Source: Oscillospiraceae bacterium | Lineage (GTDB): Bacteria; Bacillota; Clostridia; Oscillospirales; Oscillospiraceae | NCBI GenBank assembly: GCA_017624715.1 | Contig: JAGAMN010000047.1 | Location: 1-35,241 of the forward strand | Length of the DNA: 35,241 nt | Direction: 5' to 3' | In this document: positions 1 to 8,512 of the stretch, piece by piece | Layout of the letters: each line of letters opens with the position of its first letter | Position numbering within the stretch: the first letter of the stretch is position 1 | Made by a program: the position numbers and the translations under genes | The notes under the pieces: generated by a model | What the model was told of the DNA's origin: nothing | Database searches by the model: none | The model's input: the letters and a program-made list of their open reading frames with translations, nothing else

Positions 1-49
1 CAAGTTTTTGTTCCTTTGTCCATACTCGTTTTCTTTGGCCTTTTCTCAT
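1..49 (-). CDS. Possible transposase/HTH protein, N-terminal fragment (cut by window edge)
   Basis: Sixteen codons run off the left edge on the minus strand, beginning with an ATG that is preceded by a good ribosome binding site (GGGGGTG, about 6 bases upstream). The visible peptide starts MRKGQRKRVW and is very basic. This resembles the beginning of IS3-type OrfA helix-turn-helix proteins, but the fragment is too short to be sure. It lies just beyond the dus terminator, so it is probably a separate unit. Confidence 0.4.
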   Translation of the reverse strand, partial: MRKGQRKRVWTKEQKL

Positions 50-87
50 TTCTTCACCCCCTGTTACTCTGATTTTAGCATAAAGAA

Positions 88-125
88 AAGGTAGACACAC
101 GGGTTCTTTTCCGTATGTCTACCTT
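88..125 (-). terminator. Intrinsic terminator downstream of dus
   Basis: A near-perfect 15-bp inverted repeat (AAGGTAGACA-type arms, one mismatch) with an 8-base loop. On the minus strand it is followed by TTTTCTTTA, so it fits termination of the dus transcript. Confidence 0.75.
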
Positions 126-155
126 TAGTTTACACCTTCACAAGGACGGTTCTTT

Positions 156-1079
156 TTATTTTCTTTGCAAAGTGTGGAAAATTTCCTTTGTAATGCTCCG
201 GTACTCAGCCAGATCCGTGGTTTTCCGCAGCCGTTTCCACAGCTTTTCGCTGTTTTCGAAATGGCCGATTAGAAATCCCCAGTTCTCTTTCAGCCGGAAC
301 ATGGCGTTGCGGCTGCCGCCAAATGCCACCAGATAAGCTTCCAGCAGTTCATCGCAGAATGCTTCCAGCTTTTGGATGTCCGTACCGTTGGGGCTCAGCA
401 TGCCAGGGTCGCCGACGAGCCCTCTGCCGATCATCACCGATTCCACCTGAGGGAATTCTGCCCGGATCTTCTCTGCATCCGCAACACTCAGAATATCTCC
501 GTTATAGCACAGGGGTTTTTTGCTGTTCTCCACCGCATAACGAAATTGCTCCATATCCACGCCACAGGTGTAGAATTGCTTGCGCACCCGGGGATGGACG
601 ATCAACTCCTTGATGGGATAGCGATTGTAGATTTCCAGCAATGCCGGAAATTCCTCGCTGTCCGTCACACCCAAACGGGTTTTTACCGATATCGGCAGGG
701 GCGCAGTCGAGAAAATACTGTCCAGAAATCGGTCTAACCCATCCAAATCGGAGAGCATACCGCTTCCCTTTCCCTTTGCGGTGACCGTGCCGGACGGACA
801 GCCAAGATTGAGATTGACCTCCTCATAGCCTCGGTCTTTGATGACCTGTGCCGCCCAAAGAAAATCCTCCGGCACTTTGGTCAGCAGCTGGGGGACGGCA
901 GCAAAGCATTCCGTGTCCGCAAAAGGCAGCTCCCGTTCCTCCCGACCCGTCAGGGTTCTGTGCATCGTGGGAGAAATAAAAGGCATATAGTAGCGGTCAA
1001 CGCCGGAGAAATATTTACGATGCAGACGGCGGTAGATGCTGTCCGTCAAGCCCTCCATGGGCGCAAAATAATAGCGCAT
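156..1079 (-). CDS. dus: tRNA-dihydrouridine synthase (Dus family)
   Basis: FMN-dependent reduction of uridine to dihydrouridine in tRNA D-loops (family knowledge). The 307-residue protein starts MRYYFAPMEG; this N-terminal APMEGxTD pattern is typical of Dus FMN-binding barrels. The catalytic cysteine is C94 in NLNLGCPSG, followed by the glycine/lysine-rich segment. A further conserved stretch is VMIGRGLVGDP near residue 230. The start at 1079 was chosen because AGGAGA lies 5 bases upstream; a longer in-frame reading to 1151 runs into the upstream repeat and has no ribosome binding site. It lies downstream of rnj on the same strand but behind a terminator. No clear promoter is seen, so it may depend partly on read-through. 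Confidence 0.93.
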   Translation of the reverse strand: MRYYFAPMEGLTDSIYRRLHRKYFSGVDRYYMPFISPTMHRTLTGREERELPFADTECFAAVPQLLTKVPEDFLWAAQVIKDRGYEEVNLNLGCPSGTVTAKGKGSGMLSDLDGLDRFLDSIFSTAPLPISVKTRLGVTDSEEFPALLEIYNRYPIKELIVHPRVRKQFYTCGVDMEQFRYAVENSKKPLCYNGDILSVADAEKIRAEFPQVESVMIGRGLVGDPGMLSPNGTDIQKLEAFCDELLEAYLVAFGGSRNAMFRLKENWGFLIGHFENSEKLWKRLRKTTDLAEYRSITKEIFHTLQRK

Positions 1080-1116
1080 AGCGTTCTCCTGTAATATAAA
1101 ATGAGGGTTGCGTACC

Positions 1117-1241
1117 CCTTGCCTCTCCCTTTGGGAGAGGTGCCGAGGCAAATGCCGAGGCGGAGAGGGCTATGCCGCACACAGCACCCTCTCAGTCAAA
1201 AATCTGCGATTTTTGCCAGCTCTCCCAGAGGGAGAGCCAAG
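1117..1241. repeat. Intergenic repeat, family A (full copy)
   Basis: A structured element with ends CCTTGCCTCTCCC and GGGAGAGCCAAG, built of two inverted halves. Each half holds a CTCCC/GGGAG hairpin followed by a second small stem. Related copies are at 10961, 17994 (truncated) and 22056. It occupies the gap between the rnj terminator and dus and contains no credible gene. Confidence 0.75.
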
Positions 1242-1263
1242 AATTTCAACCCCATTATCCCAC

Positions 1264-1293
1264 AAAAGCCGCCCTTTTGCAAGGGCGGCTTTT
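1264..1293 (-). terminator. Intrinsic terminator downstream of rnj
   Basis: Stem AAAAGCCGCCC / GGGCGGCTTTT with loop TTTTGCAA. It lies 3 bases beyond the rnj stop codon, and the arm itself supplies the T tract. It is symmetric, so it could also act on plus-strand transcripts. Confidence 0.85.
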
Positions 1294-1296
1294 CCA

Positions 1297-2952
1297 TCAG
1301 ATCTCCATGATAACAGGCAGGATCATCGGATTACGCTTAGTAGTCTTATACAGATAGCCGGACAGGTCATTTTTAATGGCAGACTTGATGGTTGTCCAAT
1401 CCCGACTGCGACGGCGGCTGCAGCGCTCAATAGCCTCCAAGGCCACTTCCCGCAGCTCATCCATCAGTTCCTCAGATTCCTTCACATAAATGAAACCTCT
1501 GGTGATGATATCAGGGCCCGAGATCACGCTGCCATCCTGGCTGCTCAAGTTTACGCAAACCACGATCATACCGTCCTGAGCCAGGTGCTTCCGATCCCGA
1601 AGTACCACGCTGCCCACGTCGCCAACGCCGGTACCGTCCACATAGACCTTGCCGGCAGGCACGGTGCCGGAAACCTTGCAGGTTTTGGCAGACAGTTCAA
1701 AGACAGTACCGATCTCGCCAATCATCACATGGCTGGGTTTGGTGCCCATCTGCTGCGCCAGCTTGCCGTGAATTTGCAGCATCCGCTGCTCACCATGGAC
1801 AGGGATAAAAAACCTGGGTTTACACAGAGCATGAACGATTTTCAGTTCTTCCTGGCAAGCGTGGCCGGAAACATGCAGACCTTCGCTCTTTTCGTAGACC
1901 ACATCCGCACCCTTGCGGTACAGCTCGTTGATGATCTTGGAAACCGCTTTTTCGTTGCCTGGGATGGCAGAAGCGGAAATGATGATCCGATCACCGGCGG
2001 TGATATCCACCTGCTTGTGGGTGGAAAAGGCCATCCGGTACAGGGCGGACATATTTTCGCCCTGGCTGCCGGTGGACACGATGACCACCTTATTTTTCGG
2101 CAGGCTCTTGATAGCCCCCAGCTCCACGATGGTGCCGGGCTTGACCTTCAGATAGCCCAACTCCTGGGCGACCTTCAGCATATTCTCCATGCTCCGTCCG
2201 GTAACAGCGACCTTTCTGCCATAGCGCTGGGCGGTAGCCAAAACAGCCTGGATCCGGTGCATATTGGAAGCAAAGGTGGTCACAATGATCCGCTGATCGC
2301 AGTTTTTAAACTGCCGGTCCAGGCTCTCGGCCACCACATTTTCGCTGGGGGTATAGCCGCCCCGTTCCACATTGGTTGAGTCGCACAGCAGCGCCAGAAC
2401 GCCCTTGTTGCCCAGTTCACCCAGACGGGCCAGATCGGTCATGCCGCCCTGGGCGGTGGGGTCGATCTTAAAGTCACCGGTCATAACCACCGTACCCACC
2501 GGTGTATGGATAGCAAAAGCCACCGCATCGGCAATAGAGTGGTTCACGTGGATAAACTCCACGGTAAAGCAGCCGGCTTTGACGCAATCACCGGGCTTGT
2601 GCGTTATCAGCTTGACGGTATCCGCCAGCCGATGCTCCTCCAGCTTCAGTTTGATGAGGCCATTGGTCATGGCTGTGCCATGAATGGGACAATTGACCTG
2701 CTGCATGCAGTAAGGAATAGAACCGATATGGTCCTCATGTCCGTGGGTAATAAAGATGCCCCGCAGCTTCTTTTGGTTTGCCACCAGATAGGAAAAGTCC
2801 GGGATCACCAGATCCACGCCGTACATTTCCTCATCCGGGAAGCCCACACCGCAGTCTACCACAATCATATCTTTTCCGTATTCCAGGACGGTGATGTTTT
2901 TGCCGATCTCATCCAAACCGCCCAGGGGGATAATTTTCAGTTTTTCAGCCAA
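1297..2952 (-). CDS. rnj: Ribonuclease J
   Basis: RNase J is a metallo-beta-lactamase/beta-CASP ribonuclease with 5'-3' exonuclease and endonuclease activity, central to mRNA decay and rRNA maturation in Bacillota (family knowledge). The 551-residue length is typical. The zinc-binding motif is H70-G-H-E-D-H75 in FITHGHEDHIG. Later motifs include MTGDFKIDP, the beta-CASP region (CDSTNVERGG) and the C-terminal HVSGHACQEE and PVHGEQRML motifs. The start is TTG at 2952; AAAGGAG lies about 12 bases upstream, a slightly long spacing, and no in-frame ATG nearby fits better. Transcription probably starts near 3100, giving a structured leader of about 150 bases. Confidence 0.96.
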   Translation of the reverse strand: MAEKLKIIPLGGLDEIGKNITVLEYGKDMIVVDCGVGFPDEEMYGVDLVIPDFSYLVANQKKLRGIFITHGHEDHIGSIPYCMQQVNCPIHGTAMTNGLIKLKLEEHRLADTVKLITHKPGDCVKAGCFTVEFIHVNHSIADAVAFAIHTPVGTVVMTGDFKIDPTAQGGMTDLARLGELGNKGVLALLCDSTNVERGGYTPSENVVAESLDRQFKNCDQRIIVTTFASNMHRIQAVLATAQRYGRKVAVTGRSMENMLKVAQELGYLKVKPGTIVELGAIKSLPKNKVVIVSTGSQGENMSALYRMAFSTHKQVDITAGDRIIISASAIPGNEKAVSKIINELYRKGADVVYEKSEGLHVSGHACQEELKIVHALCKPRFFIPVHGEQRMLQIHGKLAQQMGTKPSHVMIGEIGTVFELSAKTCKVSGTVPAGKVYVDGTGVGDVGSVVLRDRKHLAQDGMIVVCVNLSSQDGSVISGPDIITRGFIYVKESEELMDELREVALEAIERCSRRRSRDWTTIKSAIKNDLSGYLYKTTKRNPMILPVIMEI

Positions 2953-2984
2953 GTAAAATCAATACTCCTTTCGTTTTTTGCCAT

Positions 2985-3053
2985 GCAAAAGCAGGCACCC
3001 GCCCCTTCCCGGTCCGGCCCCGTATCGCCCTTCCGGTCAGAAAACGCCTGCTT
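2985..3053 (-). promoter_or_regulatory. Structured rnj 5' leader, attenuator-like hairpin
   Basis: In the rnj leader the arms AAGCAGGC (3053-3046) and GCCTGCTT (2996-2989) are exactly complementary and enclose a GC-rich loop with internal CCGG/CCGG pairing. The 3' arm runs into TTTTGC. Immediately after it TTTTGC-ATG-GCAAAA can form a second hairpin next to the ribosome binding site. Pairing is seen directly; a regulatory role is inference. Confidence 0.4.
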
Positions 3054-3108
3054 GATTATGTGTTTGAAATATGCCCGGGGTCAGCCCATCCCGGCGCATT
3101 GTACAAAT

Positions 3109-3117
3109 ATTATAGCA
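3109..3117 (-). promoter_or_regulatory. Extended -10 promoter for rnj
   Basis: Minus-strand TGCTATAAT (extended -10). The -35 region is poor. It lies about 155 bases upstream of the rnj start, within the 468-base divergent gap between rnj and gdpP. Confidence 0.55.
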
Positions 3118-3183
3118 CATTTTCTAGAAAAGTACACATTTATTTTTCGCCCACCCTTGACAAACCTCGCAACGCTTCCTTCC

Positions 3184-3286
3184 TGTCATTCTGAGCGAAA
3201 TGAAATAGTGTCGAAGGATCGTTCTCTTTACACGAAAAACGGATTCTTCGACTTCGCAGCCTACGGCTGTTGCGCTCAAAATGGCA
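3184..3286. repeat. Intergenic repeat, family B
   Basis: An element with inverted ends TGTCATTCTGAGCG and CGCTCAAAATGGCA. Internally it has GTCGAAGGATC and AAACGGATTCTTCG. A second copy with better matching ends is at 18050-18181. It carries no gene and looks like a small non-autonomous element. It lies between the rnj and gdpP promoters. Confidence 0.75.
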
Positions 3287-3336
3287 GCCCCCTTCCGCAA
3301 GGATTTGAGATTTTTTATTTATATTGTGAAAACCTG

Positions 3337-3365
3337 TTGCACCTTTGCTTTTCATTTGCTATAAT
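3337..3365 (+). promoter_or_regulatory. Promoter of the gdpP-ftsH operon
   Basis: TTGCAC, a 17-base spacer and TATAAT, ending 55 bases upstream of the gdpP ATG. It is the only strong plus-strand promoter seen before ftsH, so it probably drives the six-gene operon. Confidence 0.8.
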
Positions 3366-3420
3366 ATCGGGTAAGATGAAGATACTATCGGCTTTATGCC
3401 CTTTTTAAGGAGGCGCGAAT

Positions 3421-5397
3421 ATGAACAAGAAGCTGGGAAGACTGTTTTGGCCCGGACTTTGGGTCTACTTTATTTTCATGGCCGGATTTGTGGTGGCCGC
3501 TGCATTGTTCCAGCAGTATGTATTAGCTGCTGTTGAAGGCGCAGTAATGCTTTTGGTCATTGCTTTTTACATCTACTGTCGGGCCAAGCGGCATCGCACC
3601 ATTCAGCACTTTGTAAAGTCCGCCTTCAATTCCTACGAATCCGTCAGCGGTACGGACACCCCCTTCCCCATGGCGCTCATCCGCCTGGGCGACAACAGTC
3701 TGATTTGGGCAAACGATCGGTTCAGCCAGATCACCGGCTATCAGCCCCGGTATCTGGAGCAGCCGCTACACCGCATTCTGCCTAACCTGACTACCGATTG
3801 GCTGGCTTCCGGCAAGCATGAGTATCCCTACGATATGACCATTGGAGGCCGTCGTTACCGCATTTACGGCACCACTACCCGGGCAGACGATCCGGAGCAG
3901 ACGGTGCTGGCTATGCTGTACTTCAGCGACCTGACGGAGCTGTACCAGGTTCGTGACGAGTATATCCGTTCCCGCCCCGTGGTTTCCATCATCCTCATCG
4001 ATAATTATGAGGAACTGATCAAGAACCTCTCCGAAAGCGCTATTTCCAACATGAACGCCAAGATCAATGATGTGATCACCAAGTGGTGTGAGCCCTGCCA
4101 CGGTCTGCTGCGTAAGATGGAGCGCAATCGCTTCCTGTTTGTATTCGAAAAGAAGGACTTACAGCGTGCGATCGAGGATAAATTCTCCTTGCTGGAGGAT
4201 ATTCACGAAGTCACCAGCCCCTCCGGCCTTGCCGCATCCATTTCCATGGGTATCGGTGTAGACGGCAGCAATTTCGACGAAAGCTACAACTTCGCAGCTC
4301 TGTCCATCGAAATGGCCTTAAGCCGCGGTGGTGACCAGGCCGTTATCAAGGATCGGTTTAACTTCACCTTCTACGGCGGCATTGCCAAGGAAGCCGACCA
4401 CAGAAGCAAGGTTCGTTCCCGTGTTACCGCCAACTCCCTCATGGAACTCATTGGCCATAGCAGTCAGGTGTTCATCATGGGTCACAAAAATGCGGACATG
4501 GATGCCGTAGGCGCTGCCATGGGCATCAGCTGTATGTGCCGCAAAAAGGGCAAGCAGCCTTATATCGTCCTGGATCTGGAAAACAATTCTGCCGAGCGAC
4601 TGATCGAAGAGATCCGCCAGGTGCCGGAATACCGGGATGTGTTCATCTCCGGTCAGGAAGCCTTGCTTTTGGCCGACAACCACAGTACCCTGGTCGTGGT
4701 CGACACCAACCGTCCCGACCAAGTGGAGAGCAAACCCCTTCTGGAGGCCATTTCCAAGGTCTGTGTGGTGGATCATCACCGCAGAGCTGCGGATTATATT
4801 AACCCCGTGGTGGTTAACCTCCACGAACCTTATGCTTCCTCCGCCGCAGAACTGGTTACGGAGCTGCTGCAGTATTCTGTGGAAAAGACTGACGTTCTGC
4901 CCATCGAAGCCAAGAGTCTGCTGGCAGGCCTGTTTCTGGACACCAAGAGCTTTAACGTCCGTACCGGCGAGCGTACCTTTGAGGCTGCCGCCGTTCTGCG
5001 TCAGTGGGGTGCTGAGACTGTGGAGGTCAAGCGGCTGATGCAGTCCGATTTCCAGGACACCATGGCCAAGTACCAGATCATCAAGGCCGCCCGGCTGTAC
5101 CGTCAGGACATTGCCATCGCTGCCCTGAACAGCTCCACTTCCCGTACTCTGGCAGCCCAGGCTGCGGACGAACTGCTGAACATTTCCGGCATTTCCGCTT
5201 CCTTCGTGCTGTATCCCGATGAGGATCAGGTATTTGTTTCCGCCCGTTCCATCGGTCAAACCAATGTACAAATGATTCTGGAGCCCCTGGGTGGCGGCGG
5301 CAATACCGCCACAGCCGGTGCACAGATCCGCAACACCACCGTCAAGGATGTGCTGGATAAGCTGGTGGCATCCATTGACCAATTCTTTGAAGAATAA
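3421..5397 (+). CDS. gdpP: Cyclic-di-AMP phosphodiesterase GdpP (DHH family)
   Basis: Hydrolyses c-di-AMP to pApA and so influences wall and potassium homeostasis (family knowledge). The 658-residue membrane protein has two N-terminal membrane segments (about 10-30 and 36-53), a PAS-like domain (about 80-170), a degenerate GGDEF domain (about 185-315; no GGDEF signature) and a C-terminal DHH/DHHA1 module. Catalytic motifs are GHKNADMDA (D359, D361), VVVDTN (D428), DHH at 451-453, FLDTKSF (D508) and the GGGGN loop near 624-628. This domain order is diagnostic for GdpP/YybT. The ribosome binding site AAGGAGG lies just upstream of the ATG. It is the first gene of the operon and is followed 12 bases later by rplI, the usual Bacillota arrangement. 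Confidence 0.96.
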   Translation: MNKKLGRLFWPGLWVYFIFMAGFVVAAALFQQYVLAAVEGAVMLLVIAFYIYCRAKRHRTIQHFVKSAFNSYESVSGTDTPFPMALIRLGDNSLIWANDRFSQITGYQPRYLEQPLHRILPNLTTDWLASGKHEYPYDMTIGGRRYRIYGTTTRADDPEQTVLAMLYFSDLTELYQVRDEYIRSRPVVSIILIDNYEELIKNLSESAISNMNAKINDVITKWCEPCHGLLRKMERNRFLFVFEKKDLQRAIEDKFSLLEDIHEVTSPSGLAASISMGIGVDGSNFDESYNFAALSIEMALSRGGDQAVIKDRFNFTFYGGIAKEADHRSKVRSRVTANSLMELIGHSSQVFIMGHKNADMDAVGAAMGISCMCRKKGKQPYIVLDLENNSAERLIEEIRQVPEYRDVFISGQEALLLADNHSTLVVVDTNRPDQVESKPLLEAISKVCVVDHHRRAADYINPVVVNLHEPYASSAAELVTELLQYSVEKTDVLPIEAKSLLAGLFLDTKSFNVRTGERTFEAAAVLRQWGAETVEVKRLMQSDFQDTMAKYQIIKAARLYRQDIAIAALNSSTSRTLAAQAADELLNISGISASFVLYPDEDQVFVSARSIGQTNVQMILEPLGGGGNTATAGAQIRNTTVKDVLDKLVASIDQFFEE

Positions 5398-5409
5398 GGA
5401 GATTCCATT

Positions 5410-5856
5410 ATGAAAGTTATTTTGCTGCAGGATGTCAAAGGCAAAGGCAAGAAAGGCCAGATGCTGGAAGTTTCCGACGGCTATGCCAGAAACTTTATGC
5501 TGCCCAAGAAGCTGGCCATCGAGGCCACCCCTGACGCCATCAACACCATGCGTATGAACGACAAAGCAACCCAGGAGCGCATCGCCAAAGAAAAGGCTGA
5601 AGCACTCTCACTTTCCAAGCAGCTGCGGGAAATGACCCTGGTGGTCACCGCCAAGGGTGGTGGCGCAGGCCGCTTGTTTGGCTCTGTTACCAACCAGGAA
5701 ATCGCTGATGCCCTGAAGGCCAAGTCCGGCATCACCCTGGACAAGCGGAAGATCGTCATCTCCGACCCTATTAAGGCCGTGGGCACCTACACCGTCAACT
5801 GCAAGCTGGGCTACGAGATCACCGCCCCTCTGACCGTAAAGATCGAGGAAGCTTAA
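5410..5856 (+). CDS. rplI: 50S ribosomal protein bL9
   Basis: Large-subunit ribosomal protein that binds 23S rRNA near the L1 stalk and helps keep the reading frame (family knowledge). The 148-residue length is standard. The N-terminal signature is present: [16 protein letters not shown] followed by [15 protein letters not shown] long central helix connects to the C-terminal domain, which carries the LFGSVT segment. The ribosome binding site AAGGAG overlaps the end of gdpP. The gdpP-rplI-dnaB order is the common one in Bacillota. Confidence 0.97.
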   Translation: MKVILLQDVKGKGKKGQMLEVSDGYARNFMLPKKLAIEATPDAINTMRMNDKATQERIAKEKAEALSLSKQLREMTLVVTAKGGGAGRLFGSVTNQEIADALKAKSGITLDKRKIVISDPIKAVGTYTVNCKLGYEITAPLTVKIEEA

Positions 5857-5890
5857 TCACTCCATAACAAAAAGAGAGAGGAGAATCCCC

Positions 5891-7231
5891 ATGGATGAAG
5901 AACTGCTGAATGGGCAACCGCCCCATTCTTTGGAGGCAGAACAGTCTGTTTTGGGATCTATTTTGATTGACAGCCAGTGCGTGGCGGATGTGATCGGCAT
6001 TGTCCGTGCGGATGATTTTTATCTGCAGCAGAACCGGGAGATCTATCAGACGATCTACACCATGTTTAATTACTCCCAAGTTATCGACCCGGTCACCGTG
6101 CTGGATAAGATGAAGGAACTGGGCTTCTATACCGACAAATCCCGGGATTACATTCTCCAGCTGATGGAGATTACTCCCACCGCGGCCAATGTGGTGCGCT
6201 ATGCCAATATTGTCCGGGAAAAATCCATGCTACGGGGTCTGAAGAAAGCCGGCACCGAGATCGTCGAATTGGTATCTTCCGAAACCGGCTCCCCTGCTGA
6301 GATGCTGGAACTGGCAGAAAAGAAGATCTATGCTCTGCGTAAAGGCGAGCGGGAAGACTCCCTGGAGCATATCGGCACGGTTCTGCACAAGGTCTTCGAC
6401 CGGCTGACCGAACTGAGCCAGTCCGACTCCGCAATACCCGGTCTTTCCTCCGGTCTGCGGGACTTAGACCACAAGATCAACGGCTTGAACAAGTCCGACC
6501 TGTTGCTGGTTGCCGCCCGTCCTGCCATGGGCAAATCCGCATTTGCCCTGAACCTGGCTGTGAATGTAGCCAAAAAATACAAAAAGACCGTGGCGATTTT
6601 CAACCTGGAAATGTCCCGAGAGCAGCTGGCAATGCGACTGCTTGCCAGTGAGAGCTTTATCGAACTGCAAAAGCTGGCCACCGGTAAACTCAGCGAGGAA
6701 GAGTGGAGCAAACTGTGCATGGCCTCCGCTGCCCTGAGCCAGGTGGACATCCGCATTGACGACAATCCCTCCGTTACCGTCGCTGACATCAACGCCAAGT
6801 GCCGCCGTTTGGGCGACGACTTGGGTCTTGTGGTCATCGACTACCTACAGCTGATGCAGGGCTCCGGTTACGGCAAAAACAGCGAAAACCGTGTCACTGT
6901 GGTCAGCGATATTTCCCGTAGCTTGAAGATCATGGCCAAGGAACTGAATGTTCCTGTTGTCTGCCTGAGCCAGCTTTCCCGTGCTGTGGAAAGCCGTACC
7001 GACAAGCGGCCCATTCTGTCCGACCTCCGGGAATCCGGTGCCATCGAACAGGACGCCGACTCCGTTATGTTCCTGTACCGGGATGAGTACTACAACGAAA
7101 ATTCCGAAGAAAAAGGCATTGCCGAATGCATCGTAGCCAAGAACCGTCACGGTGAGACCGGCCCGGTAAAGCTGCAATGGTTCGGCCAGTACCAAACCTT
7201 TACTGACCGGGAGTGGAAGCATGCTGAATGA
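5891..7231 (+). CDS. dnaB: Replicative DNA helicase (DnaB type)
   Basis: Hexameric 5'-3' replication-fork helicase (named DnaC in Bacillus). The 446-residue protein has the N-terminal helical primase-interaction domain (about 10-110), a linker and a RecA-like motor. Walker A is ARPAMGKS at 209-216 and Walker B is LVVIDYLQL at 313-321. Near 370 is SDLRESGAIEQDAD, and the C-terminal AKNRHGETG carries the arginine finger. No intein or insertion is present. The ribosome binding site GAGAGGAG lies about 7 bases before the ATG. Its stop codon lies within tilS, an 11-base overlap that suggests translational coupling. Confidence 0.97.
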   Translation: MDEELLNGQPPHSLEAEQSVLGSILIDSQCVADVIGIVRADDFYLQQNREIYQTIYTMFNYSQVIDPVTVLDKMKELGFYTDKSRDYILQLMEITPTAANVVRYANIVREKSMLRGLKKAGTEIVELVSSETGSPAEMLELAEKKIYALRKGEREDSLEHIGTVLHKVFDRLTELSQSDSAIPGLSSGLRDLDHKINGLNKSDLLLVAARPAMGKSAFALNLAVNVAKKYKKTVAIFNLEMSREQLAMRLLASESFIELQKLATGKLSEEEWSKLCMASAALSQVDIRIDDNPSVTVADINAKCRRLGDDLGLVVIDYLQLMQGSGYGKNSENRVTVVSDISRSLKIMAKELNVPVVCLSQLSRAVESRTDKRPILSDLRESGAIEQDADSVMFLYRDEYYNENSEEKGIAECIVAKNRHGETGPVKLQWFGQYQTFTDREWKHAE

Positions 7232-8501
7232 CCTGCTGCGGCAACTCCGTAGCTATGATATGGTGCAACCCGGGGATACGGTATTTGTAGCCGTTTCCGG
7301 CGGTGCAGATTCTATGGCGCTGCTGTGGAGCATGTACCTGCTCCGGGAAAAATTGGGCATTGTCCTGAAGGCTGCCCATTTTAATCATCACCTTCGTGGG
7401 GAAGAATCCGATGGAGACGAGGCATTCGTCCGGGAATTCTGCGACCGATGGGAAATTCCGCTTTCCGTAAGTGGCGGTGAAATCCAGCCCGGCAAAAAGG
7501 GCCTGGAAGCTGCAGCCCGGGAGGCTCGATATGCCTTTTTGCGCAGCCTACCCGGCAAAGTTGCCACCGCCCACACTGCCGACGACAACGCCGAAACCCT
7601 GCTGATGCACCTGATTCGGGGCACCGGATTAAAGGGTCTTGGCGGTATCAGCCCCATGAATGGCACCGTAATTCGCCCCATGCTGGGCATCACCCGGCAG
7701 CAGGTGATGGAATTTCTGGAAGAAAACCACATTCCTCATGTAGAAGACAGCTCCAATGCCGGCGACCGCTTTTTGCGCAACCGCCTGCGGCACGATATTA
7801 TGCCCCTGCTTGTGAAAGAAAACCCCCGGCTGGCAGAAAATCTGTCCGCCACCGCCCAACGGCTACGGCAGGACGAAGCGGCTCTGGCTGCACTTTCCCA
7901 ATTTGAGGAGTTGCCCACCGTATCCGCACTGAAAGAAATATCCCCTGCCCTGCGCAGCCGCATGCTGGAACAGTTTTTGCGCCAATGCGGCGTGCCCGAA
8001 CCGGAAGCCAGCCACATTGCCTTGGCAGAACGCTTGGTTTTTTCTTCCAACCCTTCCGCCACCGCACAATTCCCCGGCAATGTGACCCTCTGCCGTAATT
8101 ACGACCGGCTGGTAAATGCCCCGCAAACCGCTGCATTGCCACAAATCCCCTTGCCGGAATGCGGCACTGTGCAGCTGCCGAAACTTGGTCTTCGGGTCAC
8201 CTGTAGTCCGGCCACAGAAATCATCAACACCGCCGATACCTTCACCGTCTGCCCGGAAGGCCAATTGTTCCTGCGCAGCCGACAAAGTGGTGATGAGATC
8301 CGCCTTTCCGGCGGTACAAAATCCCTGAAAAAGCTATTTATTGACCGTAAGATCCCTGCTGCCGACCGGCAGCAGATCCCCATCCTTTGCGACCGCAAAG
8401 GTATCCTAGGCGTGTACCGTATTGGCAACCATTTAGACCGGACTGCCGACACCTTACCCGCCGTGACCGTCCGTTTTGAACCCCTGCAACACGACATATA
8501 G
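7221..8501 (+). CDS. tilS: tRNA(Ile)-lysidine synthase TilS
   Basis: Converts the wobble cytidine of tRNA-Ile(CAU) to lysidine using ATP and lysine (family knowledge). The 426-residue protein has the N-type ATP-pyrophosphatase loop SGGADS at 26-31, then FNHHLRGEES and TAHTADDNAET, all typical of TilS. The C-terminal TilS domain is recognisable from the basic substrate-binding stretch GTKSLKKLFIDRKIP. The start overlaps the dnaB end by 11 bases, and the ribosome binding site lies inside dnaB. Order tilS-hpt-ftsH is widely conserved in Bacillota. Confidence 0.95.
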   Translation: MLNDLLRQLRSYDMVQPGDTVFVAVSGGADSMALLWSMYLLREKLGIVLKAAHFNHHLRGEESDGDEAFVREFCDRWEIPLSVSGGEIQPGKKGLEAAAREARYAFLRSLPGKVATAHTADDNAETLLMHLIRGTGLKGLGGISPMNGTVIRPMLGITRQQVMEFLEENHIPHVEDSSNAGDRFLRNRLRHDIMPLLVKENPRLAENLSATAQRLRQDEAALAALSQFEELPTVSALKEISPALRSRMLEQFLRQCGVPEPEASHIALAERLVFSSNPSATAQFPGNVTLCRNYDRLVNAPQTAALPQIPLPECGTVQLPKLGLRVTCSPATEIINTADTFTVCPEGQLFLRSRQSGDEIRLSGGTKSLKKLFIDRKIPAADRQQIPILCDRKGILGVYRIGNHLDRTADTLPAVTVRFEPLQHDI

Positions 8502-8512
8502 AAAGGCTAGTT

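Noticed and set aside
1108-2379. Long plus-strand reading frame (423 residues) opposite rnj
   Set aside because: It is the antisense shadow of RNase J, whose motifs and conservation are clear; no ribosome binding site or family match.
4318-5382. Minus-strand 354-residue reading frame within gdpP
   Set aside because: Shadow of a conserved gene; low-complexity composition and no start signals.
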